From NCBI RefSeq assembly GCF_000523235.1, contig NZ_CP006850.1, positions 7,626,001-7,690,000 of the forward strand: a stretch of 64,000 nt of DNA, written 5' to 3'. Numbering within the stretch: position 1 is the first letter of the stretch; every line of letters begins with the position of its first letter. The notes under the pieces were generated by a model. That model was not told the origin of the DNA. It saw nothing but the letters and a program-made list of their open reading frames with translations, and did not search any database. This DNA is from Nocardia nova SH22a. GTDB taxonomy: Bacteria; Actinomycetota; Actinomycetes; Mycobacteriales; Mycobacteriaceae. The position numbers and the translations under genes are program-made. Shown here in pieces: positions 16,090 through 26,236 of the stretch.

Positions 16090-17076
16090 TCAGTTCAATC
16101 CGGCGTACGAGTGCAGTCCGCTCACCACGATGTTGATGATGAAGAGGTTGAACAGCATCGCCACGAACCCGGCGACATTGATCCACGCCGCCTTGGTCTC
16201 GCGCCAGCCCGAGGTCGCGCGGGCGTGCAGGTAGGCCGCGTAGATCACCCACGCGATGAAGGACACCGTCTCCTTCGGGTCCCAGCCCCAGAAGCGGCCC
16301 CAGGCGGATTCGGCCCAGATGGCGCCCAGGATGATGCCGGTGCCGAAGAGGGGGAAGGCCACGATCGTGGTGCGGTAGGCCAGGCGGTCGAGGGTGCGGG
16401 CGTCGGGGAGGCGGCGGGCCAGGGCGCCCAGCGGGTTGTTCGACTCCGCGCCCTCGGGCTGGTTCATGCGCAGCAGGAACAGCAGGCTGGCGATGCCGGC
16501 GAGCATGAAGATGCCGCTGCCGATACTGACGATGGTGACGTGGATGGGCAGCCAGTACGACTTGAGCGCGGGCACCACGGGCGCGGCGTCGGCGTAGAGC
16601 ACCTGACCGGCCAGGAACATCAGGACCAGAACCGGGACCAGCAGGAACACCCACATCGAGCGATACCGCCGCTCATGGATGAAGACCAGTCCGGTGACCA
16701 TCGCCGCACAGGTCGCCATGGTGATGAACTCGTACATGTTGCCGAGCGGGAAGCGATGGGTCGCGAAGCCGCGCAACACGATCGAGGCCAGATGCAGGCC
16801 GATCGCCACGAAGACGACGGCGAATGCCATATTGCCCAGCCGCTCGGCCAGCGGCGCCTTGGCGACGGGTTCGAGTTTGCCGGGAGCGGCCGGGCGATCC
16901 GCACCGCCGGAGGCGCCCACGCCGACCAGCTCGCGTTCGCGTTCCTGCGCGCTGGTGACCTTCTTCTTGGCCGAGGCGTACTGCACGATCAGCATCGCGA
17001 GCACGAGCAGATAGACGACGAACGCCGTCTTGAAGGCGAGATTGCTGTAACCGGCGAGCGTTTCGTCGATCGGCAT
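16090..17076 (-). CDS. ccsB: Cytochrome c biogenesis protein CcsB (CcsA/ResC family), heme handling
   Basis: A multi-pass membrane protein of about 328 residues that moves heme across the membrane and, with ResB, ligates it to apocytochrome c. Eight hydrophobic segments are apparent. The heme-binding WWD-type motif is present as WGRFWGWDPKE near residue 260, with conserved His residues in LPIHVTIVSIGSGIF and YAAYLHARA. ATG 17076 has GGGAGAG at proper spacing; the GTG at 17082 overlaps the resB stop but sits on the ribosome binding site. It is last in the hemL-ccs operon. Confidence 0.9.
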   Translation of the reverse strand: MPIDETLAGYSNLAFKTAFVVYLLVLAMLIVQYASAKKKVTSAQERERELVGVGASGGADRPAAPGKLEPVAKAPLAERLGNMAFAVVFVAIGLHLASIVLRGFATHRFPLGNMYEFITMATCAAMVTGLVFIHERRYRSMWVFLLVPVLVLMFLAGQVLYADAAPVVPALKSYWLPIHVTIVSIGSGIFMLAGIASLLFLLRMNQPEGAESNNPLGALARRLPDARTLDRLAYRTTIVAFPLFGTGIILGAIWAESAWGRFWGWDPKETVSFIAWVIYAAYLHARATSGWRETKAAWINVAGFVAMLFNLFIINIVVSGLHSYAGLN

Positions 17077-17078
17077 GT

Positions 17079-18767
17079 TCACTCTCCCGTGCTCTCGGTC
17101 CGGGCGACCGGGCGCTGATCAGTGGGACCGCCGGAGTCTTCGGAGCCCAGCAGCCGCATCCGCAAGCGGTCGAACTCGCCGCCCCAACCCGCCTGGTCGG
17201 TGCGTGCTAGTCCACCCATTTCTACTACAGTACGTCGTTTCTCGGAGCCGTCATCGTCCGGGTAGGCGCGCAACCAGATGCGGCGCCGCTTCACGACCAG
17301 CGAGACCAGCAGCCCGGCCATCATCGTCACCGCGCACACCAGCACCCAGTTCTGCGCCGGATCGTGCGAGACCTGCAGATTCGCGTACTGCTGAGCCCCG
17401 TCGAAGGTCACCTTCGACCCGTCGGCCAGCGTGGTCGACTCCCCCGGCCGCAGATTGACCCGGGTCTGCTTGACCAACCGGCCCTGTTTGATCATCTCGG
17501 GATCGAGCGAGAACAGCGACTGCGCGCGCCCGGTGTCCAGGCCGGTCTCACCGCGATAGACGTCGACCGCCACCGCCGGATCGTCCAGGCCCGGATACCG
17601 CGAGGTCAGCAGGCTGCCGTGCATCAGCGCGGTGGGCGCGAACAGGCCCTCGATCGCGATCTGATTCTTGCGGCGTTCATCCTCGCTGCCGTACATCCCG
17701 CCGGGCGGATCGAATCGCATCACACCGCTGGACAGGAACGTTGCGCCGTCGTCGGGCCGCCACTGGATGGTCTCGGTGCGCGTCTGCCCGTTCGGATAGG
17801 TGACGGTGAAGGTCGGCGCGTACCCGTGTCCCTGCAGGTAGACGCGGTCACCGGAGACGCGCAGCGGATGGTTGACCTGGATGGTGGTGTCACGCCAGGT
17901 GTCGGCCGCCAGATCCTTACCGGTCTGGTACGAGATGTTCGCGGTGAACATCTCGGCCTGCCCGTTGGGCAGATAGTCGGCCTTGAAGTCCTTGACCCGC
18001 ACGCAGATCGGGGTGAGTCCGGTGCCGTCGTTGACCCGCCCGGCCTTGAACGAATCGAAGGCCGCCGGTGAGGTGGTGCAGAATCCGGGCCCGCCGTCCG
18101 CGACGACGATGACATTGCCCTCGTACCCGAACAACTTGCCCACCGCGATCGCGACCAGCAGTCCGACGAGCGCCAGATGGAAGACCAGGTTGCCGAGTTC
18201 GCGCAGATATCCCTTCTCCGCCGACAGCGTCACCTCACCGGGACGCCCGTTGCGCACCTCGGATTCGTCGCGCACCACGACCCGCCAGCCGCGCAGCCCG
18301 CGCCGCGCGCGCTCGATCGCCTCCGCGGGCGTGTCGGCGGATTCGGCCGACACATGATGCGGCAGCCGGGACAGATTGCGCGGCACCATGACCGGCGGTG
18401 TCCGCAGCGCCTTGTAGTGGTCGAAGACGCGCGGAACGATGCAGCCCACCAGCGAAACGAACAGCAATGCGTAGATCGCGGTGAACCAGAAGCTGGAGAA
18501 CACGTCGAACAGTTGCAGCCGGTCCATCCACGGGCCGAGCATGCCGCGATCGGCGATGTACTTGTCGACCTTCTGCGGATTGAGACTGCGCTGCGGCAGC
18601 AGAGCACCCGGAATCGCGGCCAGCGCCAGCAGGAACAGCAGCATCAGCGCGGTGCGCATACTCGTCAGCCCGCGCCAGGTGTTGCGCAGCAGGGCGAGCG
18701 CGCGGCGCGGCAGCGACTGGCGCGGTGGCTTCGCGGCGGTGGGCGGGGGTGTCAACGTGGCAGTCAT
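17079..18767 (-). CDS. resB: Cytochrome c biogenesis protein ResB (Ccs1)
   Basis: A 562-residue membrane protein, the partner of CcsB in the system II heme-lyase complex. Three transmembrane segments lie in the N-terminal 215 residues (LMLLFLLALAAIPGALLPQ; FTAIYALLFVSLVGCIVPRV; LVFHLALVGLLVAIAVG) and one near 480 (WVLVCAVTMMAGLLVSLVV). Between them is the large extracytoplasmic domain typical of ResB. The Cys pair FCTT...ICVRV could be structural. It begins 8 bases after the ccdA stop and ends against ccsB. Confidence 0.92.
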   Translation of the reverse strand: MTATLTPPPTAAKPPRQSLPRRALALLRNTWRGLTSMRTALMLLFLLALAAIPGALLPQRSLNPQKVDKYIADRGMLGPWMDRLQLFDVFSSFWFTAIYALLFVSLVGCIVPRVFDHYKALRTPPVMVPRNLSRLPHHVSAESADTPAEAIERARRGLRGWRVVVRDESEVRNGRPGEVTLSAEKGYLRELGNLVFHLALVGLLVAIAVGKLFGYEGNVIVVADGGPGFCTTSPAAFDSFKAGRVNDGTGLTPICVRVKDFKADYLPNGQAEMFTANISYQTGKDLAADTWRDTTIQVNHPLRVSGDRVYLQGHGYAPTFTVTYPNGQTRTETIQWRPDDGATFLSSGVMRFDPPGGMYGSEDERRKNQIAIEGLFAPTALMHGSLLTSRYPGLDDPAVAVDVYRGETGLDTGRAQSLFSLDPEMIKQGRLVKQTRVNLRPGESTTLADGSKVTFDGAQQYANLQVSHDPAQNWVLVCAVTMMAGLLVSLVVKRRRIWLRAYPDDDGSEKRRTVVEMGGLARTDQAGWGGEFDRLRMRLLGSEDSGGPTDQRPVARTESTGE

Positions 18768-18775
18768 CGGGCAGC

Positions 18776-19609
18776 TCAGATCGGCAGGGTTACCTGGGAG
18801 ACGAATACATTGCGGACCCATCCGACGAACTGGTCCCACATACCGGTGACCAGCGCGATTCCGACGGCGACGAGCAGTACGCCGCCGATGACCTGGATGG
18901 TTCGCGAATTGCGGCGCAGCCAGCCGACCCCGCGCAGGGCGGTGGCGGATCCGAAGGCGAGGATCACGAACGGCAATCCCAGCCCGAGGCAGTAGGCCAC
19001 GATCAGCGCGACACCGCGCACGGCGGTCGCACCCTCGGTTCCGGCGGATACGGCCATCACACCCGACAGCGTCGGACCCAGGCACGGCGTCCAGCCCAGT
19101 GCGAAGACCGCGCCCAGCAGCGGTGCGCCGACGACGCCGGTGAGCCGGCGCGGATGCATTCTGGTGTCGCGCTGCAACATCGGCACGAGCCCGACGAACA
19201 CCAGCCCCATCACGATCGTCACCACACCGCCGATGCGTTGCAGCAGTTCACGATTGACGTTCAGGGTCTGGATGACGCCGAAGACGGTCGCCGACGCGAG
19301 CACGAACACCACGGTGAACCCGGCCACGAACAGTCCCGCCGCGCCCGCGACCCGCATCCGCCCGGTGCGCAATGCCACCGCGTTCGAACCCCGCGCCTCG
19401 CCTACGGTCACCGGCGGCGCCTCCGCACCCACCAGACCGGCCAGATAGGACAGATATCCGGGCACCAGCGGCACCACACAGGGCGAGGCGAACGACACCA
19501 GCCCGGCGAGCACGCACGCGCCCAGCGCCAGCAGCAACGGCCCGGTGGCCGCGGTCTGCTGGAAGGAATCACCCACCGAAGCCAGGGCGGGAGCGGCGAA
19601 TCCGGTCAC
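18776..19609 (-). CDS. ccdA: Cytochrome c biogenesis protein CcdA (thiol-disulfide carrier)
   Basis: A 277-residue membrane protein that carries reducing equivalents from cytoplasmic thioredoxin to the extracytoplasmic TlpA/ResA. It has six transmembrane segments. The two redox cysteines are in [18 protein letters not shown] (segment 1) and [15 protein letters not shown] (segment 4), both in the usual PC-x-P/GP context. GTG 19609 overlaps the tlpA stop and has GGAGG with 8-base spacing. Confidence 0.92.
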   Translation of the reverse strand: MTGFAAPALASVGDSFQQTAATGPLLLALGACVLAGLVSFASPCVVPLVPGYLSYLAGLVGAEAPPVTVGEARGSNAVALRTGRMRVAGAAGLFVAGFTVVFVLASATVFGVIQTLNVNRELLQRIGGVVTIVMGLVFVGLVPMLQRDTRMHPRRLTGVVGAPLLGAVFALGWTPCLGPTLSGVMAVSAGTEGATAVRGVALIVAYCLGLGLPFVILAFGSATALRGVGWLRRNSRTIQVIGGVLLVAVGIALVTGMWDQFVGWVRNVFVSQVTLPI

Positions 19610-20214
19610 TGCCGATCCTCCGCGGCGATCCGGTCGACGGCCGGTTGCAGATCCTGCGCCAGCAGCGAGCGCAGGAAGACCGCGGCCACCCGGTGCTGCC
19701 GGTCGAGAACCAGCGTGGTCGGGATGACGCTGGTCGGGAACTTGCCGCCGAGGGCGAGCAGGCTGCGCATCTCGGGGTCGTAGATCGAGGGATATCCGAC
19801 GTGGTTGTCGGTGACGAAGTCGCGCGCCTTGTCCTGTTGCGGATCACGCACATTGATCCCCAGGAAGGCGACGCCCTTGTCCTTGGACGCCTCGTAGACC
19901 TGTTCCAGGGCCGGCGCCTCGGCCCGGCAGGGACCACACCACTGGCCCCACAGATTGATCACGACGACCTGATTCGGGAAGTCGTCGACGGAGACGGTCT
20001 TGCCGGTCACGAGGTTCGGCCCGGACAACTTGCCGATGGTGCCGCGTGCGGCCGGCGGGTCGTACAGGATGTCGGTCTTACCGCCGGGCGAGACGAAATC
20101 GAAGGTGCCGCCCTGGGCCACCGCATCACTACCGGTCGAGCAACCGGCCTGCGCGGCGACGACCGCCACGCAGGCCACGAGCATCGGCACCAGCCGTCGC
20201 AGGGCCCCGCTCAC
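19606..20214 (-). CDS. resA: TlpA/ResA-like thiol-disulfide oxidoreductase lipoprotein
   Basis: A 202-residue extracytoplasmic thioredoxin-fold protein that keeps the CxxCH cysteines of apocytochrome c reduced, using electrons from CcdA. A lipoprotein signal covers residues 1-23 with lipobox AQAGC. The active site is [13 protein letters not shown] (WCGPC near residue 90), and the cis-Pro region is [16 protein letters not shown] 20214 overlaps the stop of the upstream phosphatase gene. Confidence 0.88.
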   Translation of the reverse strand: MSGALRRLVPMLVACVAVVAAQAGCSTGSDAVAQGGTFDFVSPGGKTDILYDPPAARGTIGKLSGPNLVTGKTVSVDDFPNQVVVINLWGQWCGPCRAEAPALEQVYEASKDKGVAFLGINVRDPQQDKARDFVTDNHVGYPSIYDPEMRSLLALGGKFPTSVIPTTLVLDRQHRVAAVFLRSLLAQDLQPAVDRIAAEDRQ

Positions 20215-21047
20215 GCTCCCGTCACCCGGGGATCCGAACCGCCGGAAGGCTCGGAATAGACGATGTCGATGAGCGTATCGCCTTGATACACAAGGGAAGT
20301 CAGCGATGCGAGCGAGCACTGCCGCGCCCGCGGATCGTGCCACAGCCGCTTCCCCTCGAGGAACCGCCGCAGCGTCCACACCGGCAGCTGATGCGAGACC
20401 ACCACGGCCTCGTGCCCGGCCGCCTCCACCCGCGCCTTGTTGACCGCGGCGAGCATCCGATGCGCGATCTGCAGATACGGCTCACCCCACGACGGCGTGA
20501 ACGGATCGCGCAGCTTCCACCAGTGCCGCGGCTTGCGCAGGGCGCCGTCGCCGACCGAGACTCGCAGGCCCTCGAAGGTGTTACCGGCCTCGATCAGGTT
20601 GTCGTCGGTGCGCACGATCAGACCGTGCTGCGACGCGATCGGCGCGGCGGTCTCCTGGGCGCGCTGCAGCGGTGAGGCCACCACCAGCGCGATGTCGTGA
20701 TCGGCGAGGGTCCGGGCCACGGTCGCCGCCTGCGACCGGCCGGTCACCGACAGGCTGAAACCGGGCAACCGGCCGTAGAGGATGCCCTTCGGGTTGTGCA
20801 CCTCGCCGTGGCGCATGACGTGCACGATGGTCTCGGTGTCGGAGGCGACATCGCCGGGAAGTGCCGGGGTGGCGCCGGAATCCGACCCCGATTCCGGAGC
20901 GGGCTCGGCCGCCTTCGCCTCCGCGGACTCCTTCGATGCCCCGGCCGGTCCGGACGCCGCCGTGGGCCCGGACGATCCGGCCTCGGCTACCGCTGGCCCG
21001 GATTCGGTTGTCTCGGTGACGGATTCGAGCTGATCTGAGTCGCTCAC
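20211..21047 (-). CDS. Histidine phosphatase family protein with disordered N-terminus
   Basis: A 278-residue protein of the phosphoglycerate mutase/phosphatase superfamily. The phospho-His motif is [11 protein letters not shown] near residue 78, with the second conserved His in [10 protein letters not shown]. The first 70 residues are Ser/Ala/Glu/Pro-rich and probably disordered. It resembles the protein encoded between hemL and the thioredoxin gene in mycobacteria; its substrate is unknown. GTG 21047 overlaps the hemL stop. Confidence 0.8.
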   Translation of the reverse strand: MSDSDQLESVTETTESGPAVAEAGSSGPTAASGPAGASKESAEAKAAEPAPESGSDSGATPALPGDVASDTETIVHVMRHGEVHNPKGILYGRLPGFSLSVTGRSQAATVARTLADHDIALVVASPLQRAQETAAPIASQHGLIVRTDDNLIEAGNTFEGLRVSVGDGALRKPRHWWKLRDPFTPSWGEPYLQIAHRMLAAVNKARVEAAGHEAVVVSHQLPVWTLRRFLEGKRLWHDPRARQCSLASLTSLVYQGDTLIDIVYSEPSGGSDPRVTGA

Positions 21048-22381
21048 GCGCGGGATCCTTCGGGTGTGGCGGCCGCTGCTGCCGACGCGGCGGCGGGCAG
21101 GGCGGCGGCGATTCGGTCGAATGCGTCCTCGTCGAGCGCCGCGGAGACGAACCACGCTTCGAACGGGCTCGGCGGTCCGTAAACTCCACGCTCGAGCAAG
21201 GCGTGGAAGAAAGCGGGGAAGCGCCAGGTGGCGCTGGCCTTGGCGGCAGCGTAGTCGGTGACCGGGTCCTCGGCGAAGAACACGCCCACCATATTGCCCG
21301 CGTATTGCACGGTGTGTGCGACACCCGCCGTGGTCAGGGCGGATGTGATCAGACCGCCGAGGCGTTCGGCATTGCGGTCGAGTGCGGCGTAGACGTCCGC
21401 GTCGGCGGCGCGCAGGGTCGCCAGTCCGGCCGCCACCGCCACCGGATTACCCGACAGCGTGCCCGCCTGATACACCGGGCCGAGCGGTGCCAGGTTGTTC
21501 ATCACCTCGGCGCGGCCACCGAAGGCCGCGGCCGGGAGTCCGCCGCTCATCACCTTGCCGAAGGTGAACAGGTCGGCCTCGACCGGCTCGCGCCCGTACC
21601 AACCGGCCGCGCTCACCCGGAATCCGGTCATCACCTCGTCCATGACGAGCAGCGCGCCGTGATCGGCGGTCAGGCGCCGCAGACCCGCGTTGAATCCCGG
21701 CAGCGGCGGAACCACACCCATGTTCCCGGCGGCCGCCTCGGTGATCACGCACGCGATCTGATCGGGGAATTCGGCGAAGGCCGCGGCCACGGCGTCCAGG
21801 TCGTTGTACGGCAGCACGATGGTGTCGGCCGCCTGCGCGCCGGTGACGCCCGGCGAGGTCGGCAGGCCCAGCGTCGCGACACCGGACCCCGCGTCGGCGA
21901 GCAGCGCGTCGACGTGACCGTGGTAGCAGCCGGAGAATTTGATGATCTTGCTGCGCCCGGTGAATCCGCGGGCCAGCCGCACCGCGCTCATGGTGGCCTC
22001 GGTACCGGAGTTCACCAGCCGCACCCGCTGCACCGGCTCGACCCGGGCGGCGATCGCCTCGGCCAGTTCGATCTCGGCCTCGGTCGGCGCGCCGAAGGAC
22101 AGGCCGCCGGTGGCCGCCCGCTGCACGGCGTCGACCACGGCGGGATGCGCGTGCCCGAGGATCATCGGGCCCCACGAGCACACCAGGTCGACGTAGTCGT
22201 TACCGTCGGCATCGGTCAGGGTGCAGCCCCGGGCGGAAGCGATGAATCTGGGCGTCCCGCCGACCGAATTGAAGGCCCGCACGGGCGAGTTCACGCCGCC
22301 GGGAATGGTCGCGGCGGCGCGTTCGAAAAGTTGGGCGGAGACCGGCACGTTCACCTGGGTAGCGCGCGGAGAAAAACTCAC
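21044..22381 (-). CDS. hemL: Glutamate-1-semialdehyde 2,1-aminomutase
   Basis: A 445-residue PLP enzyme that isomerises glutamate-1-semialdehyde to 5-aminolevulinate, the step after Hem[20 protein letters not shown] opens the fold. [16 protein letters not shown] and SGCYHGH are PLP contacts, MDEVMTGFR holds the PLP-binding Asp, and [18 protein letters not shown] carries the Schiff-base Lys. GTG 22381 gives an N-terminus of family-like length; GTG 22354 is an alternative. A weak -10 (GACACT) lies 7 bases upstream of 22381. First gene of the operon ending with ccsB. Confidence 0.93.
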   Translation of the reverse strand: MSFSPRATQVNVPVSAQLFERAAATIPGGVNSPVRAFNSVGGTPRFIASARGCTLTDADGNDYVDLVCSWGPMILGHAHPAVVDAVQRAATGGLSFGAPTEAEIELAEAIAARVEPVQRVRLVNSGTEATMSAVRLARGFTGRSKIIKFSGCYHGHVDALLADAGSGVATLGLPTSPGVTGAQAADTIVLPYNDLDAVAAAFAEFPDQIACVITEAAAGNMGVVPPLPGFNAGLRRLTADHGALLVMDEVMTGFRVSAAGWYGREPVEADLFTFGKVMSGGLPAAAFGGRAEVMNNLAPLGPVYQAGTLSGNPVAVAAGLATLRAADADVYAALDRNAERLGGLITSALTTAGVAHTVQYAGNMVGVFFAEDPVTDYAAAKASATWRFPAFFHALLERGVYGPPSPFEAWFVSAALDEDAFDRIAAALPAAASAAAAATPEGSRA

Positions 22382-22554
22382 GGCATCCAGTGTCGCAGCC
22401 CGCGCCGAACCGGTCGACGACAGGGTGTAGTGGGGTGAGCCAACCCACAGCCGGAACCGCAACACGCCGCACCTGTTCGATGCCCATAACGGGACCGGCC
22501 GCAGCGCTCATGCGTAACCTCGAACCACTATCACGCCCACAGCCGGGAGGGTTC

Positions 22555-22938
22555 ATGCGTACAGCGATTTTCGGGCTAGCCCTGTTGACAACCCTCGCCG
22601 GTACGGTCGCCGCGGCGGCCGGAGCGAGCGCGGCCGCACCCGTCGTCCAACCGGATCAGGGCCGCGCCGGACTGCTCCTGAGTCATGACGAAACCGATGC
22701 CCTCGCCGACGGACCGATCCCGGCGCTGGTGACCATGGTGATTCCGGAGAACCGCATCGGCGCGGGCCTCAAACCCGACACCCAGCTCTATCACGACGAG
22801 AACGGCAACGTGCACGCCTCACTGCGCCAGGTGATCCAGGAGGCCGCGAGCCATCCGGACGGCAGCGTCGCGGTATTCCTCGACGTGCCCGGATCGCACG
22901 GCACCCGCATTCTCGACGTCTACCAGCAGTGGCACTGA
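22555..22938 (+). CDS. Secreted protein of unknown function
   Basis: A 127-residue protein with a Sec signal peptide (residues 1-26, ending GASAAA) and a mature part of about 100 residues without cysteines. ATG 22555 follows GGGAGG. It stands alone on the plus strand, divergent from hemL and converging on 22946. No family was recognised; motif-like stretches are LLLSHDETDAL and QLYHDENGNVHASLRQV. Confidence 0.6.
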   Translation: MRTAIFGLALLTTLAGTVAAAAGASAAAPVVQPDQGRAGLLLSHDETDALADGPIPALVTMVIPENRIGAGLKPDTQLYHDENGNVHASLRQVIQEAASHPDGSVAVFLDVPGSHGTRILDVYQQWH

Positions 22939-22945
22939 CCGACGA

Positions 22946-23188
22946 TTATCGCGGCCGGATCGCGAAACGCACGACCAGATCGATCGCCGCGACCCCGGCC
23001 GCCGCGACCAGCAGTGCGGCCAGTCCCAGCCAGGGGCCGGAATAGCGGGTCGATTCGAACGCGGGCTGATCGCCGATCGCGGCGAACCAGGTGGTGCGAA
23101 CCCCGTGCTGCCAGAGCGGAACCGCCGCCACCGCGCACGCCACCACGAGCACCAGATCGAGCAGGATCAACAGCCGGCGCATCGTCAC
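22946..23188 (-). CDS. Small two-pass membrane protein
   Basis: An 80-residue protein with two hydrophobic segments (about residues 5-25 and 53-72). GTG 23188 overlaps the stop of the preceding gene, with GGAGGG 7 bases upstream. By position it corresponds to the small membrane protein found two genes after hemB in mycobacteria. No function known. Confidence 0.55.
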   Translation of the reverse strand: MTMRRLLILLDLVLVVACAVAAVPLWQHGVRTTWFAAIGDQPAFESTRYSGPWLGLAALLVAAAGVAAIDLVVRFAIRPR

Positions 23189-23868
23189 GCCACGCCCTCC
23201 TTGCCGTCCTCGTCCGGTGTGCCGGTCACAGTCTCACCGATGCGAGCACCCGGTACGTCGTCGGGCGACGGCGAGTCGTGCGCGATTCGATCGTTCGCCC
23301 GCGCCGGGTTGTCCGATGCGATGTCACCCGGCGCCTCGACCGCGGTGGACTTCTCCGACGCGGGGGCCGTGCCGGACCGGCCGTCGATCGCGGCCTCCAG
23401 CGCGGCACGCAGGTCCCGGTGATTGCGGGCCCAGGCCTGGACCATGCCTCCGTCGCGGAGTTTCAGGCCGATTCCGGTGCGCCGCCGCGGTACACCGGAC
23501 AGCTCGCCCAGCGCCCGGGCCGACTCCCACGGGTCCTCGTCCCAGGACTCCTCGTCGTGTTCGGGAAAGACGCGCGCGATGGATTCCAGCGGCAGCGTCT
23601 CGGTGCCCTCCCGCAGGGCGGTGTCGGTGAGTTCCACGCTGACATGCCGCTTACCGGCCACGACCTGCAGGGTGACGAATCCGGCGAGGAGCGCCGCGCA
23701 GAAGGCGAGTCCGAACCAGTGCACGGGCCCGCGCCCGAGAATCAATTCCAGGATCAGCACGATCAGGCAGAGCAGCGGGCCGTAGGCGACCGAACGCCAG
23801 CGTGCGCCGGGCTCACTGAACAACACCGAATCCGGCCGGACCTCGGTGGCAGGGTGTGCGTCGTTCAC
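23185..23868 (-). CDS. Membrane protein with cytoplasmic tail (downstream of hemB)
   Basis: A 227-residue protein. Two close transmembrane segments (about residues 28-72) are followed by a PH-like beta-strand region (HVSVELTDTALREGTETLPL) and a long acidic, disordered tail from about 160. It is probably the counterpart of the mycobacterial membrane protein gene that follows hemB; function unknown. GTG 23868 follows GGAGG at 6 bases. Confidence 0.6.
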   Translation of the reverse strand: MNDAHPATEVRPDSVLFSEPGARWRSVAYGPLLCLIVLILELILGRGPVHWFGLAFCAALLAGFVTLQVVAGKRHVSVELTDTALREGTETLPLESIARVFPEHDEESWDEDPWESARALGELSGVPRRRTGIGLKLRDGGMVQAWARNHRDLRAALEAAIDGRSGTAPASEKSTAVEAPGDIASDNPARANDRIAHDSPSPDDVPGARIGETVTGTPDEDGKEGVA

Positions 23869-23932
23869 GCGAAACCTCCGAATACGACGCGCGGACTGCC
23901 CCGATCGAACAGCCGAGCGGGTGGCGGCGAAG

Positions 23933-24052
23933 TCAGCCGACCATCCCCGGGAGCAACAGAACCACGAGTGTGAGCAGCCCGAAGAGCAGCAGCAGGCCCA
24001 TCACCAGAACGTCGCGTCGAATGCTTTGCCGTTGCTGAATCACCACGCGCAT
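23933..24052 (-). CDS. 39-residue membrane microprotein
   Basis: Minus-strand ATG 24052, 6 bases after GGAGA, to TGA 23933-23935. A basic start (MRVVIQQRQSIRRD) precedes a strongly hydrophobic helix (VLVMGLLLLFGLLTLVVLL), with the short end PGMVG. The basic-then-hydrophobic layout and proper ribosome binding site support a real gene. It sits inside the hemB-downstream cluster. Confidence 0.5.
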   Translation of the reverse strand: MRVVIQQRQSIRRDVLVMGLLLLFGLLTLVVLLLPGMVG

Positions 24053-24238
24053 CGATGTCTCCGATCCACCGAAGCCATCCGTGCCGGGCCCTCATCGCAG
24101 TGATCGGCCGGTGCGAACACCGACCGAAAAACCTCATCCGAAGAACAACGCACGACCAACGACTTTCAGTTCCCGAGCTGTCTGTGACAACCCTCACGAT
24201 ACATCCTGACCGGCAGGTAACAAACTCGCCCCGGCGCC

Positions 24239-24757
24239 TCAGCGCACGGCCGCCCGGAAGTAGGCATTGGATTCACTTCTGCGGCAAAGGAATACGGCTC
24301 CACAGGCCATGACCGCCTGCAAGATCACCGCGGCCCCGACGAGCATCGCCGTGACGCCCGTCGCCGAGCCGAGACCGAAGAGTGATCCGATCGCACCGAG
24401 AACGAGCACCACGGTCGCCACTTCGGCGATCGCGCGCGCCCACAGGCGCCCGAGCCCGAGCTGATGCACGACGGCCACCGCGCCGACCGCCACCGCCAGC
24501 CCGTAGGTCACGATGAGCACTTCGATGATCGAGACCGCGAACTCCATCTGCGACAGACTGAATTCACCCTGCTCGGGGCGCAGTTGGTCGTAGAAGTTCT
24601 TCGCCGTCTCGTGCCGCTTGCCGAAGCCGTCGACGGCGCCCAGGGCCAGGCGGACGATGCCGAGCGCGATCACCGCCCACCACAGCTGGCAGGCGGTGCG
24701 CACATCCTCGGGTCTGGTTCGGATACCGGGCTCGGCCGGCAGTGTCGTCGGGTTCAC
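24239..24757 (-). CDS. Four-pass membrane protein overlapping hemB
   Basis: A 172-residue protein with four predicted membrane helices (about residues 22-45, 75-100, 108-130, 135-158). GTG 24757 overlaps the hemB stop. No family signature was recognised. The overlap implies co-expression with heme synthesis but says nothing certain about its role. About 190 bases downstream are free of genes. Confidence 0.6.
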   Translation of the reverse strand: MNPTTLPAEPGIRTRPEDVRTACQLWWAVIALGIVRLALGAVDGFGKRHETAKNFYDQLRPEQGEFSLSQMEFAVSIIEVLIVTYGLAVAVGAVAVVHQLGLGRLWARAIAEVATVVLVLGAIGSLFGLGSATGVTAMLVGAAVILQAVMACGAVFLCRRSESNAYFRAAVR

Positions 24758-25732
24758 GACAGCCAGTGCGCGGCCTCGGTGGCCCAGTAGGTCAGCACGA
24801 AATCGGCGCCCGCACGGCGAATGCCGACCAGCGATTCCAGAATGGCGCCGCGGCGGTCGATCCAGCCGCGTTCGGCGGCGGCGGTGATCATCGAGTACTC
24901 GCCGGAGATCTGATAGGCCGCGACCGGAACCGGCGAATGATCGGCGACCTCGCGGAGGATGTCCAGGTACGACATGGCCGGTTTGACCATCACGATGTCG
25001 GCGCCCTCGGCCAGATCCAATTCGAGTTCGCGCAGGGACTCGCGCCGATTGGCCGGGTCCTGCTGATAGGTCCGGCGATCGCCCTGCAGCGACGAGCCGA
25101 CGGCCTCCCGGAACGGGCCGTAGAAGGCGGAGGCGTACTTGGCGGCGTAGGCGAGGATGCCGGTGTCGGCGTACCCGGCCGCGTCCAGACCGGCCCGGAT
25201 CGCACCGACCTGACCGTCCATCATGCCGCTGGTGCCGAGCAGATCGGCTCCGGTCGCGGCCTGCGCCAGCGCCATGTCCACATACCGGTCCAGGGTCGCG
25301 TCGTTGTCGACCGAGCCGTCGGACGACAGCACACCGCAGTGGCCGTGATCGGTGAATTCGTCCAGGCAGGTGTCGGCCATGACGACCGTGTCGCCGCCCA
25401 CCTCCTCGGCCAGCGCGCGCAGGCCGCGATTGAGAATGCCCTCGGGCGCACTCGCCTGGCTGCCCACCGGATCCTTGTCCTCCGGCCGCGGCACACCGAA
25501 CAGCATGACGGCCCCCGACACCGGCGGCAGTGGCCGCCACGGCGGCCTTGCGCAGCGAGTCCATCGAGTGCTGGTACACACCCGGCATCGAGCTGATCTC
25601 GCGGGGTTCGTCCAGCCCGTCGGCGACGAACATGGGCAGCACCAATTGCCTTGGCTGCAGGGTGGTTTCGGCGACTAGGCGACGCATCGCGGGGGTACGA
25701 CGCAACCGCCGCGGGCGGTCCATTCCGGTCAT
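24754..25732 (-). pseudogene. hemB: hemB, delta-aminolevulinic acid dehydratase, with a one-base frameshift
   Basis: Porphobilinogen synthase, which joins two 5-aminolevulinate molecules. The first 70 codons ([18 protein letters not shown] to [12 protein letters not shown]) are in one frame and the rest in another, resuming [13 protein letters not shown]. One extra base in the GGCCCCC run at 25510-25516 explains the break. Everything else is intact: [14 protein letters not shown] (metal site), [13 protein letters not shown] and [10 protein letters not shown] (two active-site lysines), and a normal C-terminus. The enzyme is normally indispensable and the rest is undecayed, so a sequencing or assembly error is more likely than true loss. 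ATG 25732 looks leaderless. Confidence 0.88.
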
Positions 25733-25738
25733 AACCGC

Positions 25739-25744
25739 ACACTA
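25739..25744 (-). promoter_or_regulatory. -10 box TAGTGT of hemB (leaderless type)
   Basis: Minus-strand TAGTGT-GCGGTT-ATG(25732). Confidence 0.5.
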
Positions 25745-25873
25745 CGCCGCACCGATACCCGGCTCCCAGGCACCTCCCGCCCAGGTTGGCGTGGGTCACA
25801 CCGGCAAATTCCGGGCACTCCGGCGGGCCGCCGAAACCCGTTGCGAGGACCGGTTTCTGTCGGTGCCCTCCGG

Positions 25874-25879
25874 TAGAAT
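25874..25879 (+). promoter_or_regulatory. -10 box TAGAAT upstream of the 89-residue gene
   Basis: TAGAAT, a near-consensus -10, lies 28 bases upstream of the ATG at 25908, leaving room for a short leader with a ribosome binding site. Confidence 0.5.
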
Positions 25880-25907
25880 CGAAGATGTGTTCGAGGGGAG
25901 GATTCTC

Positions 25908-26177
25908 ATGCCCACCACACCGACGATCATCGATCCCTATGTGCCGCTGACGAAGCAGAAGCTACCCGCGGGCCGTCCGCGGTCCTGGTACGTCATGCAC
26001 AACCGCCGGCTCAAGGCCATGCGGCTGGCCATCGCACTGCTCGATTCGGGCGTCTATCGCGCGAATCTGGCCGACAACACCACCATCCGCCGCACCGCCG
26101 ACACGATCGGCATCCGCCCGCCCTCGGACAAGACCTGCCGCCTTGTCCGCGATCTGATGCGGGTGCGCCGGAACTGA
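25908..26177 (+). CDS. Small basic hypothetical protein
   Basis: An 89-residue, Arg/Lys-rich soluble protein. The C-terminal half could form two helices (KAMRLAIALLDSGVYRAN; DKTCRLVRDLMRVRR). ATG 25908 follows GAGGGGAGGA. No family was recognised. Its basic charge would fit a nucleic-acid or phosphate-binding role, but this is only a suggestion. It is divergent from hemB and converges on hemD. Confidence 0.55.
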   Translation: MPTTPTIIDPYVPLTKQKLPAGRPRSWYVMHNRRLKAMRLAIALLDSGVYRANLADNTTIRRTADTIGIRPPSDKTCRLVRDLMRVRRN

Positions 26178-26191
26178 GGGCGGCGTGATGT

Positions 26192-26220
26192 GTGCTCGCC
26201 GACGCGTCGTCGGCGAGCAC
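26192..26220. terminator. Bidirectional hairpin terminator
   Basis: Perfect 13-base stem (GTGCTCGCCGACG pairs with CGTCGGCGAGCAC) around a CGT loop. It lies between two converging genes (stops at 26177 and 26237). No U-run is present, as is usual in high-GC genomes. Confidence 0.65.
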
Positions 26221-26236
26221 CGTCGCCAGGTGATCG

